A stretch of 64,000 bases of DNA from JAGQOZ01 sp041399205 (lineage in GTDB: Bacteria; Planctomycetota; Planctomycetia; Pirellulales; Pirellulaceae): positions 243,481-307,480 of the forward strand of contig JAWKTK010000009.1 in the NCBI GenBank assembly GCA_041399205.1. The letters run 5' to 3'. The stretch's first letter is position 1; the number at the start of each line of letters is the position of its first letter. Shown one piece after another: positions 27,958-36,401 of the stretch. The translations under genes were made by a program, and so were the position numbers. The notes under the pieces are model-generated. The model had not been told where the DNA came from. It worked only from the letters and a program-made list of their open reading frames with translations, and searched no databases.

Positions 27958-28446
27958 ATGACGTGCCAAGCGGATGATTCTAAGCTGATGCAGCTGGTTT
28001 ATGCCAGCGCTGCCACCGTCAAGTTTGACGACGAACGGTTAGATTCGCTACTCAGTCGAGCTCGTCACAACAACCGATTCTTGAATGTAACCGGCGTATT
28101 GCTGTTCAAAGATCAGACCTTTCTGCAGGTCTTAGAGGGGAAAGCTTCGGTCTTAAAAACGTTGTACGAAAAGATCGAACAGGATGACCGGCATACCGAC
28201 GTGGTGCAACTCATCCAGGAACCGATTGCCGAACGGAACTTTGGAACGTGGAGTATGGGATTTGTTGCCAATTCGAAGGAAATCACGCGATTGCCGGGAT
28301 TTGTCGATTTTTTTGGCAACCATCAGGGCGCAACGTTCTTGGATCTTCAGAACGACAGCCGACGAATTCGATCCGTCCTGGAAGGATTTCGCCGAGGACG
28401 TTGGCGTCGGTCGAGTCGTGCTAAGCAAGCGTTGGGCGAAAAGTAA
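27958..28446 (+). CDS. BLUF-domain blue-light sensor
   Basis: Short BLUF protein of 162 residues: the FAD-binding blue-light domain spans about 10-102, followed by a basic, helical tail (about 120-162, RRGRWRRSSRAK). With a constant offset of six from Rhodobacter AppA, all key flavin residues are present: Tyr15 (LVYAS), Asn39 (HNN), Gln57 (FLQVLEG), Trp98 and Met100 (TWSMGF). Typical motifs GVLLF, FLQVLEG and DDRHTDV are clear. It has no output domain, so it should act through protein contact. It is the first gene of an eight-gene operon and lies 30 bases before the H-NOX gene. Confidence 0.93.
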   Translation: MTCQADDSKLMQLVYASAATVKFDDERLDSLLSRARHNNRFLNVTGVLLFKDQTFLQVLEGKASVLKTLYEKIEQDDRHTDVVQLIQEPIAERNFGTWSMGFVANSKEITRLPGFVDFFGNHQGATFLDLQNDSRRIRSVLEGFRRGRWRRSSRAKQALGEK

Positions 28447-28476
28447 ATCAATGGCATGGGAAACAGGGATTAAAGT

Positions 28477-29061
28477 ATGAAAGGCATTGTATTCACCGAA
28501 CTGATTGGGATGATCGAAGCGACGTTGGGAGACGAAGTAGCCGACCGCGTGATCTGTGGCGCCAATACGGCCACCGATGGTGCGTATACGTCCGTAGGAA
28601 CGTATGACTACCAGGAACTGATTAGTTTGGTTGAACAGCTGGCTCGCGAAACCGGTCAACTCGAAGCAGCGCTGGTGCAAAGCTTTGGCGAATATCTGTT
28701 TCAGCGATTCCTGGCCATGTTTCCTCAATTCTTTGACGGCGTTGATTCGTCTATCTCGTTTCTGCCGACGATCGAGGATCGAGTGCACGTGGAGGTGCGC
28801 AAGTTATATCCCGACGCTGAACTGCCAACCTTCGAATGCAACCTGGAGAATGACGGCACATTGGTGCTGGAATATCAATCCAAGCGACCCTTTGCTGATT
28901 TGGCAGAAGGTCTGATTCAGGCTTCCATTCGTCACTTTCAAGATGATGTCTCGTTGGTACGACACAACCTAGGGGATCAAGACGGTACGCAGGCGCGGTT
29001 CGAACTTGCGCCCACTTCCAACCAACCAATCGACTCAGTGGCATCGGCATGTCAAACCTAG
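28477..29061 (+). CDS. H-NOX haem (nitric oxide) sensor
   Basis: Haem-NO/oxygen-binding protein of 194 residues, the bacterial relative of the soluble guanylate cyclase sensor domain. It begins MKGIVFTELI. The proximal haem ligand is His104 (RVHVEVRKLYP), with Pro117 at the conserved distorting position and the haem propionate motif Tyr133-x-Ser135-x-Arg137 (YQSKR). The position matching the oxygen-stabilising distal Tyr140 of the Thermoanaerobacter protein is Leu142, which predicts NO rather than oxygen binding. It overlaps the next gene, a histidine kinase, by 13 bases, the classic H-NOX/kinase pairing. Confidence 0.93.
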   Translation: MKGIVFTELIGMIEATLGDEVADRVICGANTATDGAYTSVGTYDYQELISLVEQLARETGQLEAALVQSFGEYLFQRFLAMFPQFFDGVDSSISFLPTIEDRVHVEVRKLYPDAELPTFECNLENDGTLVLEYQSKRPFADLAEGLIQASIRHFQDDVSLVRHNLGDQDGTQARFELAPTSNQPIDSVASACQT

Positions 29062-29255
29062 ACCTGTTGCGACGAAAACTGGAACGCGAAAAGAACGCTC
29101 GCCGGGAAGCAGAACGCTTGCTGGAAGAGAAGTCGCTGGAAGTCTATCGCGCGAATCAGCAGCTTCTGGAACTGGCCGAACATAATCGCACCATCATTGA
29201 AAGCGCCGCCGAAGGGATCATTACGTACGATCAAGAAGCGCCGTGCGATCTGTGA
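29049..29255 (+). CDS. H-NOX-associated histidine kinase, N-terminal part (frameshifted)
   Basis: First 68 codons of a kinase interrupted by a frameshift. The charged coiled coil LLRRKLEREKNARREAERLL followed by SLEVYRANQQLLELAEHNR is the N-terminal signature of soluble kinases that partner sensors such as H-NOX. It runs into the beginning of a PAS domain (IIESAAEGIITYDQEA), then meets TGA at 29253. One missing base near 29240 would join it to GTG 29243 and the rest of the kinase, giving a protein of about 456 residues. Confidence 0.78.
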   Translation: MSNLDLLRRKLEREKNARREAERLLEEKSLEVYRANQQLLELAEHNRTIIESAAEGIITYDQEAPCDL

Positions 29256-30418
29256 ATCGTTCTGCATTACGAATTCTTGATCTCGGTTCGGTCGACGGCA
29301 TATATCTAAACGAACTATTCGAATTGACAACGGCCGCCAGTTGCGGATTGCTGTTCCCGGAAGAATCCAATTCTGCTGTTCGAGGTGAATCCGTTGAACT
29401 GGACGGGCACCTGCCTGTGGAGATCAAAGGTCTTCGCAACGGAGAGACATTTCAAACGGAAGTCGCCGTCAGTCGGTCAGATTTTGGGCAAGACACGCTG
29501 TTTACCGCCGTTGTCCGTGACTTGACTCGACGCAAGAAAATGGAAGCTCGTCTACGTCAGTCGCAGAAGATGGAATCCGTCGGGCAATTGGCGGCAGGAA
29601 TTGCGCACGAAATCAATACGCCCATTCAATTCGTGGGCAACAACATTCATTTCTTGCAAGGAGCGTTCGACGACATTGGCAAGCTGCTGGATCTTTACGA
29701 CCAACTGACCTCGGCGGTACGTGAAGGCCACGAAACGACCGAGCTTGTGGCCGAAATTGATCGTCAAGTCGAAGTGGCGGACCTGAGCTTCTTGCGAGAT
29801 GAATTTCCGGCGGCCATTGAGCAATCACTGGAAGGAATTGATCGAGTGGCGGTGATTGTACGAGCCATGAAGGAGTTTTCGCAATCGCCGTCCGAAGTGG
29901 AGTCGGCCTTTGACGTGAACCGCGCCATTGAAAATGCCGTGGCGATGTCGGCCAGTGTTTTTCGTGAGGTTGCGGCGATTCAAACTTCGCTGGACGAAAG
30001 TATTCCGACCGTCCTGTGTATGGGTAGTTCGCTGAACCAAGCCTTCCTGAACGTGCTGACCAACGCCATTGAAGCGGTGTCCAATCATGGCGAACCAGGA
30101 GAAGGTCGAATTGTCATTTCGACCAAGCTGAACAATGTCAACCAAGCGATCGATGTCTGTTTTCAAGACAACGGTCCCGGTATTCCGGATGAAATTCAAC
30201 ATCGCATTTTTGACCCGTTCTTTACCACAAAAGACGTCGGACAAGGCATGGGGCAAGGACTATCACTTGTGTATGACGTGGTGGTGAACAAACACGGTGG
30301 TACCGTCAGCGTCAACTCGCCGCCCCTATGTGGAACCACCATTGTTTTGTCAATTCCGTTGAAGCCAGCTGAGTTATCGGTCAGGAGAGAACATGCAGAC
30401 GCTGTTAGTAGATTTTGA
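29243..30418 (+). CDS. PAS histidine kinase partner of H-NOX (main part)
   Basis: Remainder of the soluble kinase: the rest of a PAS domain, then the phosphoacceptor box GQLAAGIAHEINTPIQFVGNN, a long helical spacer, and a complete ATPase domain (NVLTNAIEAV, DNGPGIPDEI, FDPFFTTKDVGQGMGQGLSL). No membrane segment. As in Shewanella HnoK, the activity is expected to be controlled by binding of NO-loaded or NO-free H-NOX; the BLUF protein could be a second input. In the assembled sequence it starts at a GTG made by a frameshift; see the N-terminal fragment at 29049. Its end overlaps the next kinase by 26 bases. Confidence 0.88.
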   Translation: MRSVNRSALRILDLGSVDGIYLNELFELTTAASCGLLFPEESNSAVRGESVELDGHLPVEIKGLRNGETFQTEVAVSRSDFGQDTLFTAVVRDLTRRKKMEARLRQSQKMESVGQLAAGIAHEINTPIQFVGNNIHFLQGAFDDIGKLLDLYDQLTSAVREGHETTELVAEIDRQVEVADLSFLRDEFPAAIEQSLEGIDRVAVIVRAMKEFSQSPSEVESAFDVNRAIENAVAMSASVFREVAAIQTSLDESIPTVLCMGSSLNQAFLNVLTNAIEAVSNHGEPGEGRIVISTKLNNVNQAIDVCFQDNGPGIPDEIQHRIFDPFFTTKDVGQGMGQGLSLVYDVVVNKHGGTVSVNSPPLCGTTIVLSIPLKPAELSVRREHADAVSRF

Positions 30419-31637
30419 TGAATGCCGAGTCGATAGATGGCGGCACATCCTGGCTTCGGTCAGCGATGTGACAGTGATTGATCAATGTGACAATATTGCA
30501 CGCAAGGCAGCACTGCAACGCTTTTCGGCGATCATCATCAACAATCGCTGCCTCGCACGCTGGGCCACTGCTGCCGATCAGTTGCTTCCTCGGCTGCATC
30601 TGAAATGTCCGTGGGTGGCTTGCGTTGTGCAAAGAGAAGACCCGATTCGCGTTGCTTCGGCGTATTCGCTGGGATTTGACGAATGTTTTTTCGAAGATAG
30701 TGTCGACGACGAGATTCTGGTGAAACTCCGTCGAGTGCAACTGTTCGAAAATCTTTCGCGGCAATTGGAACGGGCGCAAAAACTGGAATCGATTGGCGAA
30801 TTGGCCGCCGGCATTGCGCACGAAATTAATACGCCCATTCAGTACGTTGGCGATAACACTCGCTTTATTCAGTCGGCGTATGTCGATTTAGAAGCTGTCC
30901 TGCGAAACTGTCACGCGTTGCTTGATGTAGCGAATCAAGGAAACGATCTGACGCCCATGGTGGAATCGCTACGAATGGCAATCAAGGACGCGGATACCGA
31001 CTATCTGTGCGAAGAGATTCCTTCGGCGATTCGGCAAACATTGGAAGGCGTGGATCGAGTGGCGAATATTGTTCGCGCCATGAAAGAGTTTGCTCATCCT
31101 GGCGTTTCGGACATGACGCCAACCGATCTGTCCAAGGCGATTGAAAATACTGTCATGGTTGCGCGAAACGAATGGAAATACGTGGCTGACACGGAAACTA
31201 AATTCGATCCAGAACTGCCGTCCGTGCCTTGTTTGCCAGGCGAATTGAACCAAGTGCTGCTGAATATGATTGTAAATGCGTCCCATGCAATCGGGGAAGC
31301 AATGGGCGAATCTACCAATCAGAAAGGCAAGATCATCATCGAAACCAAGTTTGCACCGCCGTATGCGGAAATTCGTATTTCCGACACGGGCGCCGGTATT
31401 CCCGCCGCCAATTTGGAACGTATCTTCGCGCCGTTCTTCACGACCAAGGCGGTGGGCAAGGGAACCGGACAAGGTCTGGCAATCGCACGCGCGGTGATTG
31501 TGGAAAAACACGGAGGAACCATTGGCGTGGAAAGCGCTGTCGGCAAGGGAACCACGTTTATTATTCGCTTGCCACTGGAAATGGCGTCCCCTGATGCGGA
31601 CGCGCCAGAATGGACTCCAACGGAAGTTCGCGTCTAG
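30393..31637 (+). CDS. Histidine kinase with degenerate receiver domain
   Basis: Soluble 414-residue kinase, paralogous to the one just upstream. Residues 1-115 resemble a receiver domain, but the phosphoacceptor position reads IIINNRCL, with Asn in place of Asp, so it should not be phosphorylated. A linker leads to the H-box GELAAGIAHEINTPIQYVGDN, then NMIVNASHAI, DTGAGIPAANLERIFAPFF and GTGQGLAIARAVI, all intact. AGGAG lies five to nine bases before the ATG. The pseudo-receiver may be a docking site for BLUF, H-NOX or a partner kinase. Confidence 0.88.
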   Translation: MQTLLVDFDECRVDRWRHILASVSDVTVIDQCDNIARKAALQRFSAIIINNRCLARWATAADQLLPRLHLKCPWVACVVQREDPIRVASAYSLGFDECFFEDSVDDEILVKLRRVQLFENLSRQLERAQKLESIGELAAGIAHEINTPIQYVGDNTRFIQSAYVDLEAVLRNCHALLDVANQGNDLTPMVESLRMAIKDADTDYLCEEIPSAIRQTLEGVDRVANIVRAMKEFAHPGVSDMTPTDLSKAIENTVMVARNEWKYVADTETKFDPELPSVPCLPGELNQVLLNMIVNASHAIGEAMGESTNQKGKIIIETKFAPPYAEIRISDTGAGIPAANLERIFAPFFTTKAVGKGTGQGLAIARAVIVEKHGGTIGVESAVGKGTTFIIRLPLEMASPDADAPEWTPTEVRV

Positions 31638-31663
31638 CTGCACCTCTATCGAAAGGGACTACC

Positions 31664-32881
31664 ATGACAACCAAAATTCTGTTTGTCGACGACGAAGCAA
31701 ACGTGCTGGCTGGACTGCGTCGAATGTTGCGAGGACAACGGCAAGTTTGGGACATGCACTTTGCCAACGGCGGCGAAGAGGCGTTGCGGTTGATGGAACA
31801 GCAGGCATTTGATGTAGTGGTGACCGACATGCGCATGCCCAACATCGACGGAGCCGAATTGTTGACCCGCGTTTCCAACCTGTATCCTCATACCGTGCGG
31901 TTGGTGCTGAGTGGTCAGTCAGAACACGAAAAGATTTTTCGCGCCGTGGGGCCGGCGCATCAGTTCATGTCTAAGCCCTGCGATCCGGACGTATTGGTCA
32001 GCACGATTGAACGAGCGTGCGGATTGCATAGCCAACTTCGAAGTGACTCACTAAAAAAACTGACTTCACAATTGCGTTGTCTGCCTAGCCTGCCAGAAGT
32101 CTATCGCGAACTGATTGTTGAACTGGAATCAGACGAAGCTTCGATTCGGCGCGTTTCTGACAAAATTGCGTCGGATATTGCCATGACCGCGAAAGTGTTG
32201 CAGTTGGTGAATAGTTCGTTCTTCGGGCAGCGGCAGCAAATCAAATGTCCGCACCACGCAGTGACGCTATTGGGCTTGAATATTATTCGTCCTTTGGTGT
32301 TAACCGCCAACGTGTTTTCACAGCAGAAGGATCCGCATATCGATTGCTTTTCGCTACAACAACTGGTAGATCATTCCTTGGCTGTATCCGTGACCGCGCG
32401 TAGCATTGCCGAACATTTTTCTGACGAGCCCTTCTTGGTAAACGATACATTTGCCGCTGGACTGTTGCACGATATTGGCAAACTGGTTTTGGCGACCAAT
32501 CTGCCCGAAGAATACGCTCTGGCACTGCAACTGACACGTGACGAATCCATGTCGATCTGGGAAGCCGAGAAACGAATCTTCGACGCGACCCATGCAGACG
32601 TCGGTGCTCATTTGCTGGGGCTGTGGGGATTGCCTCATCCGGTTGTGGAAGCGATTGCCTACCATCATCGACCCGCCGACGCGTTGGTTCCTCATTTCAG
32701 TCCGATCACCGCTGTGCATATTGCGAATGCCCTTGAATTGCGAGACTGCGGCGACAGCGGCAACGTACCGGAACTTTGTGTTGACTATCTGAACGGGCTT
32801 GGCCTACCGACGGAGTTGGATGCTTACCAACCGTATTCTCGGGCGGCGAACCGAGAAATGAGCGAAGGGGCTGTCGTATGA
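31664..32881 (+). CDS. Response regulator with HDOD output domain
   Basis: 405 residues. The receiver domain (1-120) has Asp10/Asp11, phosphoacceptor Asp55 (VVVTDMRMP) and Lys104 (FMSKPCD). The output is an HDOD domain from about 140: LRCLPSLPEVYREL, DIAMTAKVLQLVNSSFFG, a retained HD pair in LLHDIGKLVLAT and the later AYHHRPAD. HDOD proteins are related to HD-GYP phosphodiesterases and serve in signalling; catalytic activity here is uncertain. The ATG at 31664 has GAAAGGGA upstream. The stop overlaps the next start in ATGA. Confidence 0.9.
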   Translation: MTTKILFVDDEANVLAGLRRMLRGQRQVWDMHFANGGEEALRLMEQQAFDVVVTDMRMPNIDGAELLTRVSNLYPHTVRLVLSGQSEHEKIFRAVGPAHQFMSKPCDPDVLVSTIERACGLHSQLRSDSLKKLTSQLRCLPSLPEVYRELIVELESDEASIRRVSDKIASDIAMTAKVLQLVNSSFFGQRQQIKCPHHAVTLLGLNIIRPLVLTANVFSQQKDPHIDCFSLQQLVDHSLAVSVTARSIAEHFSDEPFLVNDTFAAGLLHDIGKLVLATNLPEEYALALQLTRDESMSIWEAEKRIFDATHADVGAHLLGLWGLPHPVVEAIAYHHRPADALVPHFSPITAVHIANALELRDCGDSGNVPELCVDYLNGLGLPTELDAYQPYSRAANREMSEGAVV

Positions 32882-34035
32882 ATGATCGAGTGTTGTTGGT
32901 CGATGACGAAGTCAACGTCTTGCAAGGATTTAAACGTAATCTTCGCAAGGATTACAACTTGGAAACAGCGATTGGTGCCAGCGCCGCTCTTGATTTGATT
33001 CGAAACAGCGGCCCGTTCGCCGTCGTCGTGACGGATATGCAAATGCCGGAAGTTTCAGGTGTCGAATTGTTGGCACAGGTCAGCGAAATCCATCCGCATA
33101 CGATTCGCATCATGCTGACCGGAAATGCCGACCAGAAAACAGCCGTCGATGCGGTCAACCAAGGCCACATCTTTCGGTTTCTCAATAAACCGTGTCCGCC
33201 GCAAGAACTGGCCAAGGTGTTGAATGCGGGACTGGAACAATATCGACTGATCACTGCCGAAGCCGAATTACTGAACAAGACGCTGGCCGGCAGTGTCCAA
33301 ATGTTGACGCAAGTTCTTTCGCTGGCTATGCCCGAAGCCTTCGGTTTGACACAAGAAGCCAGAAAGCTGGCTCGCTTCATCGCCGGTCGAATCGGCGTTG
33401 GCCCGCTGTGGCAAGTGGAGATGGCCGCCATGCTGATGCGAGTTGGTTGTGTGTCATTACCCAGTGACGCATTAACGGCGTTTTTGTCTGGGGACGATCT
33501 GTCGCCGGCGCATGCCAAACTGGTGACGGAAACTCCCAAGTTGGGACACAGTCTGCTCACCGCGATTCCCCGCTTGGAGCCCGTCGCCAAGTTCGTGTTA
33601 GCTCAGAATGATCCACCCACCGACCCGACTCCGATTGCCGCGCGCATCCTTCGCGTGATTGGAGATTATCAGCGATTTGCCAGTCACAACGTTCGCACCG
33701 CATTAGAACGCTTGCGTTCGGATCAATATGACTCGCAAGTGGTGTCGCTGTTGGCCGAAGCCCTATCCGAAACGTGTGAAGGAAAAAAACTGACGGTCGC
33801 CGAACTCAAGGATGGCATGGTCTTGGCCGCCAACGTCGTGGACAATTCGGGGCGATTGCTGATTGCCAAAGGAATTGAAGTACACCAGGCCATGATTCAA
33901 AAGCTGGTCATGCTGCGTCTTTCGTCTGCCGGAGTCTGCGAACCGATCGAGGTGCGCGTGGCACAAGGTTCAACGCCGCAGGTCGATGCGGCCCTGGTCG
34001 CGGCGGAAGTTTCTCAACAGATTTTTCAGGAGTAG
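32878..34035 (+). CDS. Response regulator with degenerate HD-GYP domain (HnoD-like)
   Basis: 385 residues. Receiver domain with phosphoacceptor Asp53 (VVVTDMQMP) and RFLNKPC. The following region aligns by eye with HD-GYP regulators, but the catalytic LLHDIGKIGIP block reads MLMRVGCVSLP, so the metal-binding His-Asp pair is lost, and no GYP motif is seen. A C-terminal segment GKKLTVAELKDGMVLAANV resembles the small domain often following HD regulators. In Shewanella, the degenerate HD-GYP regulator HnoD competes with and restrains the active phosphodiesterase; this gene may do the same for the one at 34422. Confidence 0.86.
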   Translation: MNDRVLLVDDEVNVLQGFKRNLRKDYNLETAIGASAALDLIRNSGPFAVVVTDMQMPEVSGVELLAQVSEIHPHTIRIMLTGNADQKTAVDAVNQGHIFRFLNKPCPPQELAKVLNAGLEQYRLITAEAELLNKTLAGSVQMLTQVLSLAMPEAFGLTQEARKLARFIAGRIGVGPLWQVEMAAMLMRVGCVSLPSDALTAFLSGDDLSPAHAKLVTETPKLGHSLLTAIPRLEPVAKFVLAQNDPPTDPTPIAARILRVIGDYQRFASHNVRTALERLRSDQYDSQVVSLLAEALSETCEGKKLTVAELKDGMVLAANVVDNSGRLLIAKGIEVHQAMIQKLVMLRLSSAGVCEPIEVRVAQGSTPQVDAALVAAEVSQQIFQE

Positions 34036-34042
34036 ACCAAAA

Positions 34043-34447
34043 ATGAAGCCAGCTATTCTTTTTGTAGACGACGACATGAATCTGTTGCGAGGCATTCGGC
34101 GAGCGTTGCGGCAGCAACCGTACCAAATTTTTGTGGCCAATTCGGCCGAAATGGCTATGGAAATGTTTCACCGAGAAGTTTTCGAACTGGTGGTGGTCGA
34201 TCAGATGATGAACGGCTTGCCAGGCACAGAACTGATGATTTGGATTGAAAAGCATTTTCCGCGAACGGTCCGCATCATGCTGACCGGGCACGCCGAAATT
34301 GGCGTTATGAAAAAAGCGATCAACGATGGGCACGTGTTTCGTTTCCTGACAAAACCGTGTCACGAAGTTGAATTGGCAATGGCTATTCAAGACGGTTTGG
34401 ACCATCTAAAAAGGGAAAGCGATGAAGCAGCGCGTACTGTTCATTGA
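34043..34447 (+). CDS. Single-domain response regulator
   Basis: Stand-alone receiver of 134 residues: acidic pair Asp10/Asp11, phosphoacceptor Asp53 (VVVDQMMNG), signalling Thr in IMLTGHAE, and Lys in RFLTKPC. No output domain. Such proteins act as phosphate shuttles or sinks, or bind partner proteins. CAGGAG about ten bases before ATG 34043 supports the start. It overlaps the following HD-GYP gene by 26 bases, so it is translated from the same message. Confidence 0.9.
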   Translation: MKPAILFVDDDMNLLRGIRRALRQQPYQIFVANSAEMAMEMFHREVFELVVVDQMMNGLPGTELMIWIEKHFPRTVRIMLTGHAEIGVMKKAINDGHVFRFLTKPCHEVELAMAIQDGLDHLKRESDEAARTVH

Positions 34448-35612
34448 CGACGAACTGGCCGCACTCAAGGCCTACGAACGATGCTTGCGAAGCCATCAGG
34501 ACGAATGGGACATGGTGTTTGACAGCTGTCCCTTGGCCGCTTGGGAACGCCTGCAGAATTCGCCGTTTGATACCGTGGTTTCTGACATGAAGATGCCCGG
34601 TATGACAGGTATCGAATTGCTGCAACGCATGAAAGCGGACGCAGCCTTGAATGACATTCCCGTGGTGATTGTCACGGGGGATAGCGACCAGCAGTGGAAA
34701 CGTCAAGCTTTGGATATGGATGCTGCCGACCTGTTGAGCAAGCCGGTGCACACCGACGACCTGGTAGCTCGAGTCCGTAGTGCACTGCGACTGAAACGCT
34801 ACGCCGATCAATTGAAACGCTCCAATCAGATTTTGGAGCATCGAGTGCGCGAGCGAACGGCGGCGCTGGCGTCTTCGCAGATTGATATCATTTGGCGATT
34901 GGGCAAAGCGGCCGAACATCGCGACGAAGATACGGCCAATCACGTGATTCGAGTCGGCTGTTACAGCCGCATCATTGCTAAACAGATGGGACTGGACGAA
35001 ACCGCTTGCGACACTTTATTCCTGGCCGCGCCGCTGCACGATATCGGCAAGATTGGCATTCCCGATTCCATTCTGAACAAACCGGGACCGCTATCCACCT
35101 ATGAATGGCAGATTATGAAATCGCATTGTGCCATCGGAGAATCGATCCTACGTTCGCCGTGCAAGTTGCTGACGATGGCGGCAAAATTTGCTGGCGCATT
35201 TTCCAGTTGCTTGCCCACGCACATTCCCAACAATCCCGTGATTGAAATGGCCGCAACCATTGCCGCCACGCATCACGAAAAATGGGACGGAGCAGGTTAT
35301 CCGCACGGACTTGCGGGCGACGACATTCCTTTGGTGGGACGAATTGTCGCCGTGGCCGACGTCTATGATGCGCTCCGAAGTCCTCGGCCCTACAAAGATT
35401 CTATCAACTTTGAACGAACGATCGAGATTCTAAAGTCGAGTGCTCCCACGCAATTCGATCCAGACGTATTCCAAGCGTTCTTAAGTGGCATGGACGAAAT
35501 TCGTTCCATCGAACGCCAATTTTCAGACGACACCAATCAGCTGGACAATTCGTTGCCGTCCATTGATACCGGCATGGGATATCAATTGGCCGAACCGGCA
35601 CCCGTTGCGTGA
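34422..35612 (+). CDS. Response regulator with HD-GYP cyclic-di-GMP phosphodiesterase domain
   Basis: 396 residues. Receiver domain 1-120 with Asp55 (VVSDMKMPG) and LLSKPVHTDD. A short coiled linker (HRVRERTAALASSQ) leads to an HD-GYP domain at about 150-355. The HD block PLHDIGKIGIPD and the HHEKWDGAGYPHGL segment with the GYP motif are intact, so cyclic-di-GMP hydrolysis is expected. It is the terminal gene of the BLUF/H-NOX operon and, with the degenerate HD regulator, resembles the HnoB/HnoD pair of H-NOX networks. Cyclic-di-GMP hydrolysis generally favours motility over attachment. Confidence 0.93.
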   Translation: MKQRVLFIDDELAALKAYERCLRSHQDEWDMVFDSCPLAAWERLQNSPFDTVVSDMKMPGMTGIELLQRMKADAALNDIPVVIVTGDSDQQWKRQALDMDAADLLSKPVHTDDLVARVRSALRLKRYADQLKRSNQILEHRVRERTAALASSQIDIIWRLGKAAEHRDEDTANHVIRVGCYSRIIAKQMGLDETACDTLFLAAPLHDIGKIGIPDSILNKPGPLSTYEWQIMKSHCAIGESILRSPCKLLTMAAKFAGAFSSCLPTHIPNNPVIEMAATIAATHHEKWDGAGYPHGLAGDDIPLVGRIVAVADVYDALRSPRPYKDSINFERTIEILKSSAPTQFDPDVFQAFLSGMDEIRSIERQFSDDTNQLDNSLPSIDTGMGYQLAEPAPVA

Positions 35613-35643
35613 GACGTTCGCGTGGCAAACGAACCACGGACGA

Positions 35644-36222
35644 TTAGCCCAACGCGCTTTGATAACAATAATCAAACAGAATGTTCCATTCCGCTGCAGC
35701 AATCGATTGGCACAGAATCAGACTATCAGCGTCGGGTGACTTGGCTAACTTTTGGCAGAGATCAATAAACGCAAACGGATCCCACGCACCTTGGTTTGCC
35801 AGAAAGTTGCAATCAGCATTGGACGGTAATGACGCGGCCAGCTCGTGGGCTACTTGGCACAATTGCGGGAAAACGGGATGCGAACCGACTTTGTGAAACC
35901 AATACTTGGCGTTGGAATAATCGGGTTCGCGTCGATGCATCACGCCGTGCCAATAACTGCCGGAACTAGTATGGATCTCTTGGCTGATGGTGTGCGATTC
36001 TTCCAGAAAATTGTGCCGAAGCCACAGTCCGGACAGGCAGCAGCGAGCCATCTGTTCGTCGCGAATGGCGGTATGTTCGGCAAATAGTCTCGTCGGCACC
36101 AAAGCCCGCAATTGGTCTCGGACAACCATGTTTTCGTGGCCCGGGCCTAAGTCCGGAAGGTCATTTTCCCGAATCAGCTCTGCTACAATCGGACCATACG
36201 TTTCAGGGGAAAACGAATTCAC
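35644..36222 (-). CDS. Conserved hypothetical protein (planctomycete type)
   Basis: About 192 residues, cytoplasmic in appearance, with no family I can name. Conserved-looking segments are SGSYWHGVMHRREPDYSNAKYWFHKVG and QGAWDPFAFIDLC, rich in Trp, His and Tyr, which would suit a small-ligand or metal-binding role. I choose the GTG at 36222 because GGAG lies about eight bases upstream; a TTG at 36249 would add nine residues. It is convergent with the light/NO operon and divergent from the S1-domain gene. Confidence 0.65.
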   Translation of the reverse strand: MNSFSPETYGPIVAELIRENDLPDLGPGHENMVVRDQLRALVPTRLFAEHTAIRDEQMARCCLSGLWLRHNFLEESHTISQEIHTSSGSYWHGVMHRREPDYSNAKYWFHKVGSHPVFPQLCQVAHELAASLPSNADCNFLANQGAWDPFAFIDLCQKLAKSPDADSLILCQSIAAAEWNILFDYCYQSALG

Positions 36223-36401
36223 CGTTTTTTTCTCCAGTCTGACCAGCAAAGTTTCGAATTTACTGCAAGGTTTATTGGGGGCGAATGTAACGTCTGATCA
36301 AGGGGGCAAGCAACCGTCTCTACCAGCGAACGTTGTTGGCTGGTACAATTTTGACTTCTTTTTTTCGAACTCTATTCGCAGTTTCAGGGCGAGTCAGGCA
36401 A

